Shown: in pieces, positions 1 through 11,010 of the stretch
How the letters are laid out: the number at the start of each line of letters is the position of its first letter
Numbering within the stretch: the stretch's first letter is position 1
From: Pseudomonas sp. B21-015
Lineage (GTDB): Bacteria > Pseudomonadota > Gammaproteobacteria > Pseudomonadales > Pseudomonadaceae
Direction: 5' to 3'
Assembly (NCBI RefSeq): GCF_024749285.1
Contig: NZ_CP087196.1
Location: 2,542,001 to 2,606,000, forward strand
DNA length: 64,000 nt
Made by a program: the position numbers and the translations under genes
Notes under the pieces: model-generated
Database searches by the model: none
Seen by the model: only the letters and a program-made list of their open reading frames with translations
What the model was told of the DNA's origin: nothing

Positions 1-1061
1 TGCTGGCCAGGGACGCTGATCTGATCATCGGTGTGGGCACTCGCTACAGCGATTTCACCACCGCGTCGAAATCCTTGTTCAAACACCCGGATGTGCAGTT
101 TCTCAACCTCAATATCAGCCCCTGCGACGCCCTGAAACTCGATGGCGTGCAACTGCTGGCGGACGCCAAAACCGGTTTGCAGGCGCTGGCCGAAGCGCTG
201 GGCGATTACCGCTCGAGTTGGGGCGATCAACCCCGCCAGGCCAAGGCGCAGCTGGATGAGGAAGTCGATCGAATTTATCAGGTCGAATACTCGGCGAAAG
301 ATTTCGTCCCGGAAATCAACGACCACCTGGACCCGGCGGTGCTGCGCGAATTCATCGAGTTGACCGGTTCCTGCCTGACCCAAAGCCGGGTACTCGGCGT
401 GCTCAATGAAACCCTGGCCGATGACGCCGTGATCGTCGCCGCCGCCGGCAGTTTGCCCGGCGACTTGCAGCGCAGCTGGCGCAGCAAGGGCGTGAACACT
501 TACCACGTCGAGTACGGTTATTCGTGCATGGGTTACGAGGTGAACGCCGCATTGGGCGTGAAGCTCGCCGAGCCTGAGCGCGAGGTCTATGCGCTGGTGG
601 GCGATGGCTCCTACATGATGCTGCACTCGGAGCTGGCGACCTCGATCCAGGAGCGACGCAAGATCAACGTGGTGCTGCTGGACAACATGACCTTCGGCTG
701 CATCAACAACCTGCAAATGGAACACGGCATGGACAGCTTCGGCACCGAGTTCCGTTTCCGTAATCCGGAAACCGGCAAGCTCGATGGCGGTTTCGTGCCG
801 GTGGATTTCGCCATGAGCGCGGCGGCTTACGGCTGCAAGACTTACAAAGTGAACACTGTTGAAGAGTTGCAAGCCGCGTTGGCGGATGCGCGGTTGCAGA
901 CGGTGTCGACGCTGATCGACATCAAGGTCCTGCCCAAAACCATGATTCACAAATACCTGTCGTGGTGGCGGGTCGGCGTGGCGCAGGTCTCGACCAGCGC
1001 CCGCACCGACGCGGTGGCCAAGACCCTCAACGAACGACTGGCCAAGGCCCGTCAATACTGA
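1..1061 (+). CDS. iolD: 3D-trihydroxycyclohexane-1,2-dione hydrolase, C-terminal part
   Basis: The reading frame is open from base 3, so the gene begins before the window; about 350 residues, roughly the C-terminal half, are present. IolD is a thiamine-diphosphate enzyme of the acetolactate synthase family that opens the cyclohexane ring in myo-inositol breakdown, giving 5-deoxy-glucuronate. The thiamine-diphosphate/Mg motif is visible as GDGSYMM followed by a CINNLQ asparagine pair. The assignment is supported by iolG directly downstream (36-base gap) and by the inositol-type transporter further on. The N-terminal pyrimidine-binding domain lies outside the window. Likely cotranscribed with iolG. 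Confidence 0.92.
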   Translation, partial: LARDADLIIGVGTRYSDFTTASKSLFKHPDVQFLNLNISPCDALKLDGVQLLADAKTGLQALAEALGDYRSSWGDQPRQAKAQLDEEVDRIYQVEYSAKDFVPEINDHLDPAVLREFIELTGSCLTQSRVLGVLNETLADDAVIVAAAGSLPGDLQRSWRSKGVNTYHVEYGYSCMGYEVNAALGVKLAEPEREVYALVGDGSYMMLHSELATSIQERRKINVVLLDNMTFGCINNLQMEHGMDSFGTEFRFRNPETGKLDGGFVPVDFAMSAAAYGCKTYKVNTVEELQAALADARLQTVSTLIDIKVLPKTMIHKYLSWWRVGVAQVSTSARTDAVAKTLNERLAKARQY

Positions 1062-1097
1062 TTGCCCCATACGAACAACAAATCTGGGAGTCTTTAA

Positions 1098-2108
<1,011 letters not shown>

Positions 2109-2111
2109 CCG

Positions 2112-2237
2112 ATCGTTCCCACGCAGAGCGCCGATCGTTCCCACGCTCCGCGTGGGAATGCATCCCGTGACGCTCCGCGTCACAAAGCGGACGCGGAGCG
2201 TCCATGGCGGCGTTCCCACGCAGAGCGTGGGAACGAT
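2112..2237. repeat. Palindromic intergenic repeat (GATCGTTCCCACGC type)
   Basis: A stretch of nested inverted repeats bounded by GATCGTTCCCACGC and GCGTGGGAACGATC, with internal copies of the CTCCGCGT/ACGCGGAG arms. It fills the gap between iolG and the next gene. A second copy of the same family lies at 42412-42523. Its transcript would fold into strong hairpins and could affect mRNA stability between iolG and the isomerase gene. Confidence 0.85.
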
Positions 2238-2264
2238 CAACGTCAAGTGATGGAGAACAACAAC

Positions 2265-3125
2265 ATGCGCATCGCACTAGACCCCTACATGTACCGCAAT
2301 CTGTCCCTGGGCAAGATGGTCGACAAGGTCGCCGAGCTCGGTTACGAACACATCGAGCTGTCGCCCCGGGAAGATTTCCTGCCGTTCTATAAAGCCCCGC
2401 GGGTCGACAAGGCGCGAATCAAGGCATTTCGCAAAGCCCTGAGCGACACCGGGGTCAAACTCTCTTCTTTATTACCGATGTACCACTGGGCCGCCGCCGA
2501 CGAAGGCTTGCGCGTGGCCGCGGTGCGCAACTGGAAGCGGGCGATCCAGATCGCCGTGGAGATGGACTGCGAGCTGGTCAACACCGAGTTCACCGGCCAG
2601 TCGGACAACCCGCTGGTGTGCGAGAACCAGTTCATGCGTTCCATGGACGAACTGATCCCCGAGTTCGAACGCGAAGGCATCAAGCTCGATATCCAGGCCC
2701 ATCCTTATGATTTCTGCGAGCGCAACAACGAGTCGGTGGACATCATTCGCGGTCTGGACCGTGACTGGATCAACTACCTCTACGCCGCGCCACACACGTT
2801 TTTCTACGACGATGGCCAGGGTGACATCGCCTCGATGCTCAAGTACGCCGGGTCGAAACTGAGCCACCTGATCATTGCCGACACCTACAACCACAAGGCG
2901 TCCTCGGGCTTGCGCTACATCGTCAACCCGCCGGGCGTCACCGCCACCGTGCACCAGCATCTGGACATCGGCCAGGGCGAGGTCGATTGGGAAGCGTTTT
3001 TCGGCACCTTGCGCGAGATCAAGTTCGATGGCATCACCACCGTCTCGGTGTTCGCCTGGGAAGACCGGCCGGATGAGTCCAACCGGATGATGCTTGAACG
3101 CGTGACCCGAGAACTCTGCCGTTAA
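2265..3125 (+). CDS. Sugar phosphate isomerase/epimerase family TIM barrel protein
   Basis: A 286-residue protein of the xylose-isomerase-like TIM barrel superfamily, to which IolE (inosose dehydratase), IolH and IolI (inosose isomerase) belong. Visible features are an N-terminal [10 protein letters not shown] strand, metal-ligand-type acidic and His residues in [16 protein letters not shown] and ADTYNH, and [13 protein letters not shown] near the C-terminus. The ATG at 2265 is chosen over GTG 2247 and ATG 2250 because GGAG lies 9-10 bases before it. Position between iolG and a second dehydrogenase suggests isomerisation or dehydration of an inosose. Whether it is IolE-, IolH- or IolI-like cannot be decided by eye, so no symbol is given. 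Confidence 0.8.
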   Translation: MRIALDPYMYRNLSLGKMVDKVAELGYEHIELSPREDFLPFYKAPRVDKARIKAFRKALSDTGVKLSSLLPMYHWAAADEGLRVAAVRNWKRAIQIAVEMDCELVNTEFTGQSDNPLVCENQFMRSMDELIPEFEREGIKLDIQAHPYDFCERNNESVDIIRGLDRDWINYLYAAPHTFFYDDGQGDIASMLKYAGSKLSHLIIADTYNHKASSGLRYIVNPPGVTATVHQHLDIGQGEVDWEAFFGTLREIKFDGITTVSVFAWEDRPDESNRMMLERVTRELCR

Positions 3126-3144
3126 CCACGACATACACAAAACC

Positions 3145-3235
3145 TGTGGGAGCGGGCTTGCCCGCGATGACGGCGGCACATTCAACATCTCTGTGATTGT
3201 CAGACCGCTATCGCGGGCAAGCCCGCTCCCACAGG
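3145..3235. repeat. REPIN (REP doublet)
   Basis: Two inverted copies of the TGTGGGAGCGGGCTTGCCCGCGAT-type REP sequence face each other around a short spacer, forming one long imperfect palindrome between the isomerase gene and the next dehydrogenase. The same REP class recurs at 9195-9259 and 22655-22746. Confidence 0.9.
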
Positions 3236-3263
3236 GGCCGCGTTCTATAAGGAGAATACTTTC

Positions 3264-4316
3264 ATGCGTATCGGACTTGTCGGTTACGGCCATGGCGGCC
3301 GGTTTTTCCATGCGCCGCTGATCAGCAGTTTGCCGGCGGCGACCTTCGTGGGCGTGGTCACCCGATCCGCCGAGCGCCGGCAATGGCTGGCCACGGAACA
3401 CCCCGGCGTGCCGGCCTTCGACAGCATCGGCCAACTGGTCGAAGCGGGGGTCGATGTGCTGGTGGTGTCCACGCCGCTCAAAGGACGCCCGGCGCTGGTG
3501 CTCGACGCCATCGAACACGGGGTGGCGGTGGTCAGCGACAAACCGTTCGCCGCCGACACGCAACAGGCGCAAACCCTGATCACCATGGCCGAGCGTCAGG
3601 GGGTGCAACTGAGCGTCTACCAGAACCGGCGCTGGGACTCGGACTTTCTCACCGTGCGCAAACTCATCGAGTCCGGTGCGCTGGGGCAGGTCACCCGTTT
3701 CGAATCGCGGATCGAGCGCTACTCGCCACAGTCGGTGAACAACGGCAGCGGCGGTGGTTTTCTGCGCGATCTGGGCAGCCATCTGGTGGATCAGGCGCTG
3801 CTGTTGTTCGGTCCCGTCGCCCGGGTTTATGCCGAACTGGATTACCTCGAAAAAGATCAGCCCTTCGACAACGGCTTCTTTATGTCCCTGACCCATGCCA
3901 ATGGGGTGATCTCGCACCTGGGTGGCAGTTGTCTGCAAAGCACTCCTGGCCCGCGTTTTCGCGTGACCGGCACCCAGGGCTGCTACAGCGTCGACGGTCT
4001 GGACGGGCAAGAGGCGTCGACCCTGGCCGGGCTCACGCCCAAATCCGAGGGCGAGCGCTGGGGCGTCGAAGAGCATCGTCGCTGGGGCTGGTTCGAACAA
4101 GGCGAGGTGCGCGAGCGGGTGCCGTCCGAGCGAGGCTGCTGGAACCAGTTCTATTTGCAGCTACAAACCGCGTTACAGAGCGGTGGCCCACTGCCGGTCG
4201 AGGCCCGTGATGCACTGGCGACCACCCGCGTGCTAGACGCTGCGCGGCTCAGTTTCGAGGGGCATCAAGTGGTGGCGTTGAGCCCGTTCGAGAGCCATGG
4301 AATAAAATCAGAATAA
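3264..4316 (+). CDS. Gfo/Idh/MocA family oxidoreductase (scyllo-inositol dehydrogenase-like)
   Basis: A 350-residue NAD(P)-dependent oxidoreductase. The N-terminal Rossmann motif reads GLVGYGHGGRFFHAPLI, a form typical of the branch with YdgJ- and YvaA-like scyllo-inositol dehydrogenases rather than of IolG. The EKP equivalent is SDKPFA near residue 94, with the Lys conserved. The ribosome site AAGGAG lies at 3249-3254. It sits between the inositol enzymes and the ABC importer, so a role in scyllo-inositol or another inositol stereoisomer is likely. Substrate and cofactor are inference; family membership is clear. Confidence 0.8.
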   Translation: MRIGLVGYGHGGRFFHAPLISSLPAATFVGVVTRSAERRQWLATEHPGVPAFDSIGQLVEAGVDVLVVSTPLKGRPALVLDAIEHGVAVVSDKPFAADTQQAQTLITMAERQGVQLSVYQNRRWDSDFLTVRKLIESGALGQVTRFESRIERYSPQSVNNGSGGGFLRDLGSHLVDQALLLFGPVARVYAELDYLEKDQPFDNGFFMSLTHANGVISHLGGSCLQSTPGPRFRVTGTQGCYSVDGLDGQEASTLAGLTPKSEGERWGVEEHRRWGWFEQGEVRERVPSERGCWNQFYLQLQTALQSGGPLPVEARDALATTRVLDAARLSFEGHQVVALSPFESHGIKSE

Positions 4317-4683
4317 AATTCTAAAATGAGTTGATATAGAAATTATTTTCCAATAAAGTCGTTTCCAGGTTGCCGACTATCAACGTCCGATCACGCTCAA
4401 GCAGGCCTTGAACGAGTGAAGGACGCACCAAAAACAAGAAACAAAAGCCAGGTAGCGTCGATGAAAACCTTCAACTCTGCTCTGCATGCTTTACGTTCCG
4501 CGCTGCACCTCTCTCGCGACCTGCCTCGCGTCTCGTTTCATTCCATCTCTCGCTTGCTTTGCGTCGAACGCAAGGGCGCCCTGGTCTGCTGTATTCCGGG
4601 TGCACCGATTGTCCGCTTGCCCACTTACTGAAATCGTCACGCCTTATCCATAAAACCAACAAGAATGTGGAGAAAGACCTTTC
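4317..4683 (+). other. Intergenic region upstream of the ABC importer
   Basis: About 370 bases with an AT-rich first part (4317-4365) that could hold a promoter for the transporter genes. An open frame from ATG 4461 to 4631 (56 codons) is present but has no convincing ribosome site and no recognisable motif, so it is not called as a gene. An IolR/RpiR-type operator was not recognised. Confidence 0.4.
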
Positions 4684-5610
4684 ATGAAGACCAAGATCCG
4701 TTTCGCCTCACTGGCCTTGTCCCTGATGCTCGCCAGCGGCGCCGCCCTCGCTGACATGAAGATCGGCGTCAGCATGGCGCAGTTCGATGACACCTGGCTG
4801 ACCTACCTGCGCGAGTCCATGGACACAAAAGCCAAGTCCTATCCCGATGGCGTCAAGCTGCAGTTCGAAGACGCCCGCAGCGACGTGGTCAGGCAGTTGA
4901 GCCAGGTAGAAAGCTTCATCAGCCAGAAGGTCGACGCCATTGTGGTCAACCCGGTGGATACCGCCGCCACCAAAAAAATCACTGAAGCAGCGGTCAAGGC
5001 CGGCATTCCGCTGGTGTACGTCAATCGTCGTCCCGATGACCTGAACCTGCCCAAAGGCGTGGTCACTGTCGCCTCCAACGATCTGGAGGCCGGCCAGATG
5101 CAGATGCAGTACCTGGCCGACAAGATGGGCGGCAAGGGCGACATCGTGATTCTGCTGGGTGATTTGGCCAACAACTCCACCACTAACCGCACCAAGGGCG
5201 TAAAGGAGGTGCTGGCCAAGTACCCGAACATCAAGATCGAGCAAGAGCAGAGCGGCATCTGGTCGCGAGACAAGGGCATGACCCTGGTCAACGACTGGCT
5301 GACCCAGGGCCGCAAGTTCGACGCGGTCGTCTCCAACAACGACGAGATGGCGATTGGCGCGGCCATGGCCTTGCAACAGGCGGGTGTCGCCAAAGGTAGC
5401 GTGCTGATCGCCGGTGTCGACGGTACGCCCGACGGTTTGAACGCGGTGAAGAAGGGCTCTCTGGTGGTTTCGGTGTTCCAGGACGCCAAGGGTCAGGCCG
5501 ATGGTTCGGTCGACACGGCGGTGAAAATGGCCAAAAACGAACCGGTCGAGCAAGCCGTGTGGGTGCCGTATCGCTTGATCACCCTGCAAAACGTTGACCA
5601 GTTCAAATAA
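4684..5610 (+). CDS. Sugar ABC transporter periplasmic binding protein (probable inositol)
   Basis: A 308-residue binding protein of the ribose/inositol (Peripl_BP_4) class. The signal peptide is MKTKIRFASLALSLMLASG with cleavage expected at ALA-D near residue 24. The mature protein opens with KIGVSMAQFDDTW, as in IbpA- and RbsB-like proteins. Typical ligand-contact segments follow: NPVDTAA, VYVNRRPDD, SNNDEMAIGAA and AGVDGTPDGL. Ribosome site GGAGAAAG lies before the ATG. It is followed by the cognate ATPase and permease. The substrate is inferred as myo-inositol from the neighbouring catabolic genes. Confidence 0.88.
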   Translation: MKTKIRFASLALSLMLASGAALADMKIGVSMAQFDDTWLTYLRESMDTKAKSYPDGVKLQFEDARSDVVRQLSQVESFISQKVDAIVVNPVDTAATKKITEAAVKAGIPLVYVNRRPDDLNLPKGVVTVASNDLEAGQMQMQYLADKMGGKGDIVILLGDLANNSTTNRTKGVKEVLAKYPNIKIEQEQSGIWSRDKGMTLVNDWLTQGRKFDAVVSNNDEMAIGAAMALQQAGVAKGSVLIAGVDGTPDGLNAVKKGSLVVSVFQDAKGQADGSVDTAVKMAKNEPVEQAVWVPYRLITLQNVDQFK

Positions 5611-5680
5611 TCCGTCCGTTCGATAACAACAATAAACACGCAAGGTGGCGATCGCGACCTTGCTGATGGAGTACCTGATC

Positions 5681-7246
5681 ATGTTCGCTTCAGCGACTGC
5701 TTCGAGCACCCCGTTGGTGGGTATCCAGCCAACCGCGACACCGGTCGATGAACCGTACCTGCTGGAGATCATCAACGTCAGCAAGGGGTTTCCCGGTGTG
5801 GTGGCCTTGTCCGATGTGCAGCTTCGGGTCCGCCCCGGTTCCGTGCTGGCCCTGATGGGTGAGAACGGCGCCGGCAAATCCACCCTGATGAAAATCATTG
5901 CCGGCATCTACCAGCCGGACGCCGGCGAGTTGCGTCTGCGGGGCAAACCGGTGGTCTTCGAAACACCACTGGCGGCGCTTCAGGCCGGGATCGCGATGAT
6001 CCACCAGGAACTCAACCTGATGCCGCACATGAGCATCGCCGAGAACATCTGGATCGGCCGCGAACAACTCAACGGCCTGCACATGATCGATCACCGCGAA
6101 ATGCACCGTTGCACCGCCAAGCTGCTGGCGCGTCTGCGGATCAACCTCGACCCGGAAGAGCAGGTGGGCAACTTGAGCATCGCCGAGCGGCAGATGGTCG
6201 AGATCGCCAAGGCGGTGTCCTACGACTCCGACATCCTGATCATGGACGAACCGACCTCGGCCATCACCGACAAGGAAGTCGCCCATCTGTTCTCGATCAT
6301 TGCCGACCTCAAGAGCCAGGGCAAAGGCATCATCTACATCACTCACAAAATGAACGAAGTGTTCAGCATTGCCGATGAAGTGGCGGTGTTCCGTGACGGC
6401 GCCTACATCGGCCTGCAACGGGCCGACAGCATGGACGGCGACAGCCTGATTTCGATGATGGTCGGCCGCGAATTGAGCCAGTTGTTCCCGGTGCGGGAGA
6501 AGCCGATCGGCGATCTGCTGCTGTCGGTGCGCGACCTCAAGCTGGACGGCATTTTCAAAGACGTCTCCTTCGACCTGCATGCCGGGGAGATCCTTGGCAT
6601 CGCCGGGTTGATGGGCTCGGGGCGGACCAATGTCGCCGAGGCGATTTTCGGCATCACCCCAAGCGACGGTGGCGAAATCCGGCTCGACGGTGAGGTGGTG
6701 CGCATCAGCGATCCGCACATGGCGATCGAGAAGGGCTTCGCGCTGTTGACCGAAGATCGCAAGCTCAGCGGCCTGTTCCCGTGCCTGTCGGTGCTCGAGA
6801 ACATGGAAATGGCGGTGTTGCCCCATTACGTCGGCAACGGCTTCATCCAGCAGAAAGCCTTGCGCGCCTTGTGTGAAGACATGTGCAAGAAGCTGCGGGT
6901 GAAAACCCCGTCGCTGGAGCAATGCATCGACACGCTGTCCGGCGGTAATCAGCAGAAGGCCTTGCTGGCGCGCTGGCTGATGACCAATCCGCGCATCCTG
7001 ATTCTCGACGAGCCGACCCGGGGCATCGATGTCGGCGCCAAGGCCGAGATCTACCGGCTTATCTCCTACCTCGCCAGCGAAGGCATGGCGGTGATCATGA
7101 TTTCCTCGGAACTGCCGGAAGTGCTGGGCATGAGCGACCGGGTCATGGTCATGCACGAGGGCGACCTGATGGGCACCCTCGACCGCAGCGAAGCGACCCA
7201 GGAACGGGTGATGCAACTGGCCTCGGGTATGTCCGCGGTTCACTAA
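5681..7246 (+). CDS. Sugar ABC transporter ATP-binding protein (double ATPase)
   Basis: A 521-residue RbsA/MglA-type protein with two fused ATPase domains. Domain 1 has Walker [10 protein letters not shown] near residues 65-73, signature [12 protein letters not shown] and Walker [10 protein letters not shown]. Domain 2 has a degenerate P-loop ([13 protein letters not shown]), signature [15 protein letters not shown] and Walker [15 protein letters not shown], the usual asymmetry of this family. ATG 5681 is chosen because GGAG stands 9 bases upstream; GTG 5645 and ATG 5666 are in-frame alternatives. It energises uptake with the binding protein (4684) and permease (7425). Confidence 0.92.
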   Translation: MFASATASSTPLVGIQPTATPVDEPYLLEIINVSKGFPGVVALSDVQLRVRPGSVLALMGENGAGKSTLMKIIAGIYQPDAGELRLRGKPVVFETPLAALQAGIAMIHQELNLMPHMSIAENIWIGREQLNGLHMIDHREMHRCTAKLLARLRINLDPEEQVGNLSIAERQMVEIAKAVSYDSDILIMDEPTSAITDKEVAHLFSIIADLKSQGKGIIYITHKMNEVFSIADEVAVFRDGAYIGLQRADSMDGDSLISMMVGRELSQLFPVREKPIGDLLLSVRDLKLDGIFKDVSFDLHAGEILGIAGLMGSGRTNVAEAIFGITPSDGGEIRLDGEVVRISDPHMAIEKGFALLTEDRKLSGLFPCLSVLENMEMAVLPHYVGNGFIQQKALRALCEDMCKKLRVKTPSLEQCIDTLSGGNQQKALLARWLMTNPRILILDEPTRGIDVGAKAEIYRLISYLASEGMAVIMISSELPEVLGMSDRVMVMHEGDLMGTLDRSEATQERVMQLASGMSAVH

Positions 7247-7284
7247 TGAGAAGATGAACACAGTCCAAGGGTGAAAGGGGATTG

Positions 7285-7397
7285 TGTGGCGAGGGAGCTT
7301 GCTCCCGCTGGGTTGCGAAGCGGCCCTAAAAGAATGGGACTGCTGCGCAGTCCAACGGGAGCAAGCTCCCTCGCCACAAGCAAGCTCCCTTGCCACA
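7285..7397. repeat. REPIN (TGTGGCGAGGGAGC type) with an extra half copy
   Basis: An inverted pair of TGTGGCGAGGGAGCTTGCTC-type REP sequences (7285-7378) is followed by a further partial arm up to 7397. It lies inside the importer operon, between the ATPase and permease genes. The same class recurs at 29114-29245. Confidence 0.88.
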
Positions 7398-7424
7398 CGG
7401 ATTTCATTTGAAGGATGAGTGGTT

Positions 7425-8447
7425 ATGAACGCGATACTGGAAAACAAGCCAGCAGTGGCACCGGTCAAGAGTCGCCGGCGCTTTCCGACCGAGTTGAGTA
7501 TCTTCCTGGTACTGATCGGCATCGGCCTGGTCTTCGAAATGTTCGGCTGGATCGTGCGGGACCAGAGCTTCCTGATGAACTCCCAGCGTCTGGTGCTGAT
7601 GATCCTGCAAGTGTCGATCATCGGCCTGTTGGCGATCGGGGTGACCCAGGTCATCATCACCACCGGCATCGACCTGTCCTCCGGTTCGGTGCTGGCGCTG
7701 TCGGCGATGATTGCCGCCAGCCTGGCCCAGACCTCGGACTTTGCCCGGGCGGTGTTTCCGTCCCTGACGGACTTGCCGGTGTGGATTCCGGTGATCGCAG
7801 GGCTTGGGGTGGGATTGCTGGCGGGGGCGATCAACGGCAGCATCATTGCAATCACCGGGATTCCGCCGTTCATTGCCACCCTCGGCATGATGGTCTCGGC
7901 TCGTGGCCTGGCGCGCTACTACACCGAAGGTCAGCCGGTGAGCATGCTCTCGGATTCCTACACGGCCATCGGACACGGCGCGATGCCGGTGATCATTTTT
8001 CTGGTGGTGGCGGTGATCTTTCACATCGCCCTGCGCTACACCAAGTACGGCAAGTACACCTACGCCATCGGCGGCAACATGCAGGCGGCACGCACCTCCG
8101 GGATCAACGTCAAGCGGCATCTGGTGATCGTCTACAGCATCGCCGGGTTGCTTGCAGGCCTGGCCGGGGTGGTGGCGTCGGCGCGGGCCGCGACCGGGCA
8201 GGCCGGGATGGGCATGTCTTATGAACTGGACGCGATTGCCGCGGCGGTCATCGGTGGCACCAGCCTGGCCGGTGGCGTAGGGCGCATCACTGGCACCGTG
8301 ATCGGCGCGTTGATCCTCGGGGTCATGGCCAGCGGCTTTACCTTTGTCGGTGTTGACGCTTATATTCAAGACATCATCAAGGGGCTGATCATTGTGGTGG
8401 CGGTGGTCATCGACCAGTACCGCAACAAGCGCAAACTCAAGCGCTGA
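7425..8447 (+). CDS. Sugar ABC transporter permease (probable inositol)
   Basis: A 340-residue inner-membrane permease of the RbsC/BPD_transp_2 family with about eight to ten hydrophobic segments. Family-typical stretches are visible: VTQVIITTGIDLSSGSV, ITGIPPFIATLGMM, TYAIGGNMQAA and AIAAAVIGGTSLAGG. ATG 7425 is preferred over GTG 7419 because AAGGATGAG lies at 7411-7419. Last gene of the iol/transport cluster; a GC-rich hairpin follows at 8470. Separated from the ATPase gene by a REPIN. Confidence 0.92.
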   Translation: MNAILENKPAVAPVKSRRRFPTELSIFLVLIGIGLVFEMFGWIVRDQSFLMNSQRLVLMILQVSIIGLLAIGVTQVIITTGIDLSSGSVLALSAMIAASLAQTSDFARAVFPSLTDLPVWIPVIAGLGVGLLAGAINGSIIAITGIPPFIATLGMMVSARGLARYYTEGQPVSMLSDSYTAIGHGAMPVIIFLVVAVIFHIALRYTKYGKYTYAIGGNMQAARTSGINVKRHLVIVYSIAGLLAGLAGVVASARAATGQAGMGMSYELDAIAAAVIGGTSLAGGVGRITGTVIGALILGVMASGFTFVGVDAYIQDIIKGLIIVVAVVIDQYRNKRKLKR

Positions 8448-8469
8448 AGCCGGACGAAAGACGAAAATG

Positions 8470-8492
8470 CGCCACGCCTGACCCGCGTGGCG
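8470..8492 (+). terminator. Hairpin downstream of the inositol importer
   Basis: Perfect 8-bp stem CGCCACGC/GCGTGGCG with a 7-base loop, 22 bases after the permease stop codon. The following T-tract is weak, so intrinsic termination is likely but not certain. Confidence 0.6.
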
Positions 8493-8774
8493 TAGCCGTT
8501 TGTCTTCTATATACAGCTGCTCGACTGAATTTCTTGATATAAACGCACTCCGATAAGCACCTCAAAGCCTGCCATAGAGCACTTTCAGGACCTTGTCGGA
8601 CAGATTTGCTGTCTTTTCAGTTGCTGAGGCCTCGAGTCGGCCTTAGACTGCCGCCCCTCGTAAATTGAGTGCCGGGTGGCGCTTGGAATAAACGGCGCCG
8701 TTCCAATGACAGCCACAGGCTCAACGGAACGCTCCCTAATTCGCCTTAATGCACGTTTTTTTATAGAGATATCA

Positions 8775-9179
8775 ATGACAAAGGACAAGTTGCTGGCCAT
8801 GCCGGCGGATGACTACATGAATGCCGAGCAACATGCTTTTTTCTCTGAGCTGTTGCAGAACATGAAAGTCGAAACCCATGAGCGCATCGAACAGAATCGC
8901 ATCGCCATCGAGAGCCTGGACACCCCGGCCGATCCGGCTGACGCGGCTTCCGTCGAAGAAGAGCGCACCTGGCTGGTGAACGCGATCGATCGCGACCAGC
9001 GCATGCTGCCTCAGTTGGAACAGGCCCTGGAACGCATCAAGGAAGACAGCTTCGGCTGGTGCGATGACAGCGGCGAGGCCATCGGCTTGAAACGCCTGCT
9101 GATCAGCCCGACCACCAAGTACTGCATCGAAGCTCAAGAGCGTCACGAGCAGATCGACAAGCACCAGCGTCAGGCCTGA
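8775..9179 (+). CDS. DksA2-like RNA polymerase-binding factor
   Basis: A 134-residue TraR/DksA family protein, the size of P. aeruginosa DksA2. DksA proteins enter the RNA polymerase secondary channel and act with ppGpp. The coiled-coil tip motif DxxDxAS is visible as DPADAAS. The C-terminal globular part has CDDS and CIEA where zinc-binding DksA has two CxxC pairs, so only one Cys of each pair remains, as in the zinc-independent DksA2 class. ATG 8775 is chosen because homology starts at MTKDKLLAMP; an in-frame extension to 8676 looks non-coding. DksA2 is zinc-starvation induced elsewhere, but no Zur box was recognised here. Confidence 0.8.
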   Translation: MTKDKLLAMPADDYMNAEQHAFFSELLQNMKVETHERIEQNRIAIESLDTPADPADAASVEEERTWLVNAIDRDQRMLPQLEQALERIKEDSFGWCDDSGEAIGLKRLLISPTTKYCIEAQERHEQIDKHQRQA

Positions 9180-9194
9180 TTCAGTAGCGCCCCC

Positions 9195-9259
9195 ATCGCG
9201 GGCAAGCCCGCTCCCACAAGTTCAACACGGACCTTGTGGGAGCGGGCTTGCCCGCGATG
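9195..9259. repeat. REPIN (compact REP doublet)
   Basis: Two REP units (ATCGCGGGCAAGCCCGCTCCCAC and its complement, shown here as arms) separated by only about 18 bases, just after the dksA2-like gene. Confidence 0.88.
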
Positions 9260-9397
9260 CTTTTCGACGTCTGCGAAAAAGCCGACGCACTTCTATTGAT
9301 CTGCTGCACCCCCTACTACTAACGGACCATAGATAATGGCCTTGTAGTGGCGTTTAATGCGGATACAACAATTAGAAGATGCCTGGGGTGACAATCG

Positions 9398-11002
9398 ATG
9401 ACGCGAGACGGGTCTCTGGCTGGGGCAGTGCCTGCAGCCGTACTTTTGCCGAAAAACCTGTGGCTCACGCCGACCTTGCAAAGCATCGCCCTGACGCTGT
9501 TGCTATGCGGCATGGCATTGGCGGGCTGGTCGCTTTACCTTGGCCTGCCATTGGCCGTGCTGATTATCTGGCTGCCGCGCCTGCGCTCGCGCACCCTCCC
9601 TGCGGCAGCCCCCGCAGACAGCACCAGCGCCATCACCGGGTTGACTCGCGATCTTTCCTATACCACCAGTCATAACGCTTTGTCGGCTGCCAGCGTGGCC
9701 TTTTCGGTCAAGCAACTGGCCGACAAACTGCAATCGCAACTCGGCGCCGCGGCGCAGATTGTCAGCAACGCCGAAGTGATGATCGCCACCGAACACGCGA
9801 CATCGAAACTTAGCCGGGAAGCCTTGAGCGCGGCCAGCGAAGCCCATCAGAGCAGCGCGGCAGGGCGCACGGAACTGGTCGAGTCCATTGCGCGCATGCA
9901 TCAACTCAGTCAGCGCGCCAGTAGCAGCCGTGAGCTGATCGAAGCCCTGAGCCTGCGCAGTGACGATATCCAGCGGGTCACGCTGGTGATCCAGTCCATC
10001 GCCAGCCAGACCAATCTGTTGGCGCTGAACGCGGCCATCGAAGCGGCGCGGGCCGGGGAGCACGGTCGCGGCTTTGCCGTAGTGGCCGATGAGGTTCGCG
10101 GGTTGGCCGCGCGCACGGCGACGGCAACCGGCGAAGTCGGGGAGATGGTCGCCGATATTCAACAACGCACGGCGCAAGTGGTGGAGCAGATCCGTCAACT
10201 GGCCAGCGATCTGAATACCGGCGTCGCGCAGGTCGAGCACACGGGGCAGCACCTGGAAAACATCGCGCGTCTGACCGACGGCGTCGAAAGGCAGGTCGGG
10301 GAAATCGCCCAAGGCGCGGACACCAACCGAGAACAGCTCGACAGTCTGTTCCACGCCATCGAGCAGATGCGCAGCGATCTGGCGATCAGCGACCAGCAAA
10401 CCCAGCGTCTGGCCTTGGCGGCGGTGCAGATGGAGGGGCAGGCTGAAACCATCAGCGAACGCCTCGCCGAAGTTGGACTGGATGATTACCATCAGCGGAT
10501 TTACGACTTGGCCCGCGAAGGGGCGAGCCAGATTGCGGCGCGTTTCGAAGCGGATATCGACCAGGGCCGGATCAGCCTCGATGATCTGTTTGATCGCAAT
10601 TACCAGGTGATCCCCAACACCAGCCCGGCCAAATACCAGACCCGCTTCGACCGCTACACCGATCAGGTATTGCCGGCGATTCAGGAACCGTTGTTGCCGC
10701 GTCATGAAGGCTTGGTGTTTGCCATCGCCTGCACACAGCAGGGTTATGTGCCGACCCATAACACCGTGTTCAGCCAGCCGCTGACCGGTGATGTGCAGGT
10801 CGATACCCTGCAAAACCGCACCAAGCGCAAGTTTGCCGACCGCACCGGGGTTCGCTGTGGCAGCCATCAGCAGGCCGTGCTGTTGCAGACCTACACCCGC
10901 GACACCGGTGAACTGATGCACGATCTCTCGGTGCCGATCATGCTCAAGGGCCGGCATTGGGGTGGTTTGCGCCTGGGTTACAAACCGGAACGTCCTCGCT
11001 GA
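9398..11002 (+). CDS. Methyl-accepting chemotaxis protein with C-terminal putative sensor domain
   Basis: A 534-residue chemoreceptor. Two closely spaced hydrophobic segments (about residues 27-43 and 45-60) leave almost no periplasmic loop. The cytoplasmic signalling domain spans about 80-360 and has the invariant hairpin tip around 195-240 ([31 protein letters not shown]). No HAMP domain is evident. After the coiled coil, residues about 365-534 form a separate globular region ([23 protein letters not shown]), so sensing appears to occur at the C-terminus in the cytoplasm. GGGGTG precedes ATG 9398 by 8 bases. Ligand unknown. Confidence 0.85.
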   Translation: MTRDGSLAGAVPAAVLLPKNLWLTPTLQSIALTLLLCGMALAGWSLYLGLPLAVLIIWLPRLRSRTLPAAAPADSTSAITGLTRDLSYTTSHNALSAASVAFSVKQLADKLQSQLGAAAQIVSNAEVMIATEHATSKLSREALSAASEAHQSSAAGRTELVESIARMHQLSQRASSSRELIEALSLRSDDIQRVTLVIQSIASQTNLLALNAAIEAARAGEHGRGFAVVADEVRGLAARTATATGEVGEMVADIQQRTAQVVEQIRQLASDLNTGVAQVEHTGQHLENIARLTDGVERQVGEIAQGADTNREQLDSLFHAIEQMRSDLAISDQQTQRLALAAVQMEGQAETISERLAEVGLDDYHQRIYDLAREGASQIAARFEADIDQGRISLDDLFDRNYQVIPNTSPAKYQTRFDRYTDQVLPAIQEPLLPRHEGLVFAIACTQQGYVPTHNTVFSQPLTGDVQVDTLQNRTKRKFADRTGVRCGSHQQAVLLQTYTRDTGELMHDLSVPIMLKGRHWGGLRLGYKPERPR

Positions 11003-11010
11003 ACCCGTGG

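Noticed and set aside
2472..4100. A 542-codon minus-strand open frame in the iol region
   Set aside because: Runs antisense through the isomerase, a REPIN and a dehydrogenase gene; composition is that of a shadow frame.
4461..4631. Small open frame before the inositol-binding protein gene
   Set aside because: No ribosome site and no protein-like pattern; kept only as part of the intergenic description.
5690..7888. A 732-codon minus-strand open frame across the ABC ATPase and permease genes
   Set aside because: Antisense to two clear transporter genes; His/Gln/Asp-rich product with no motif and no ribosome site.
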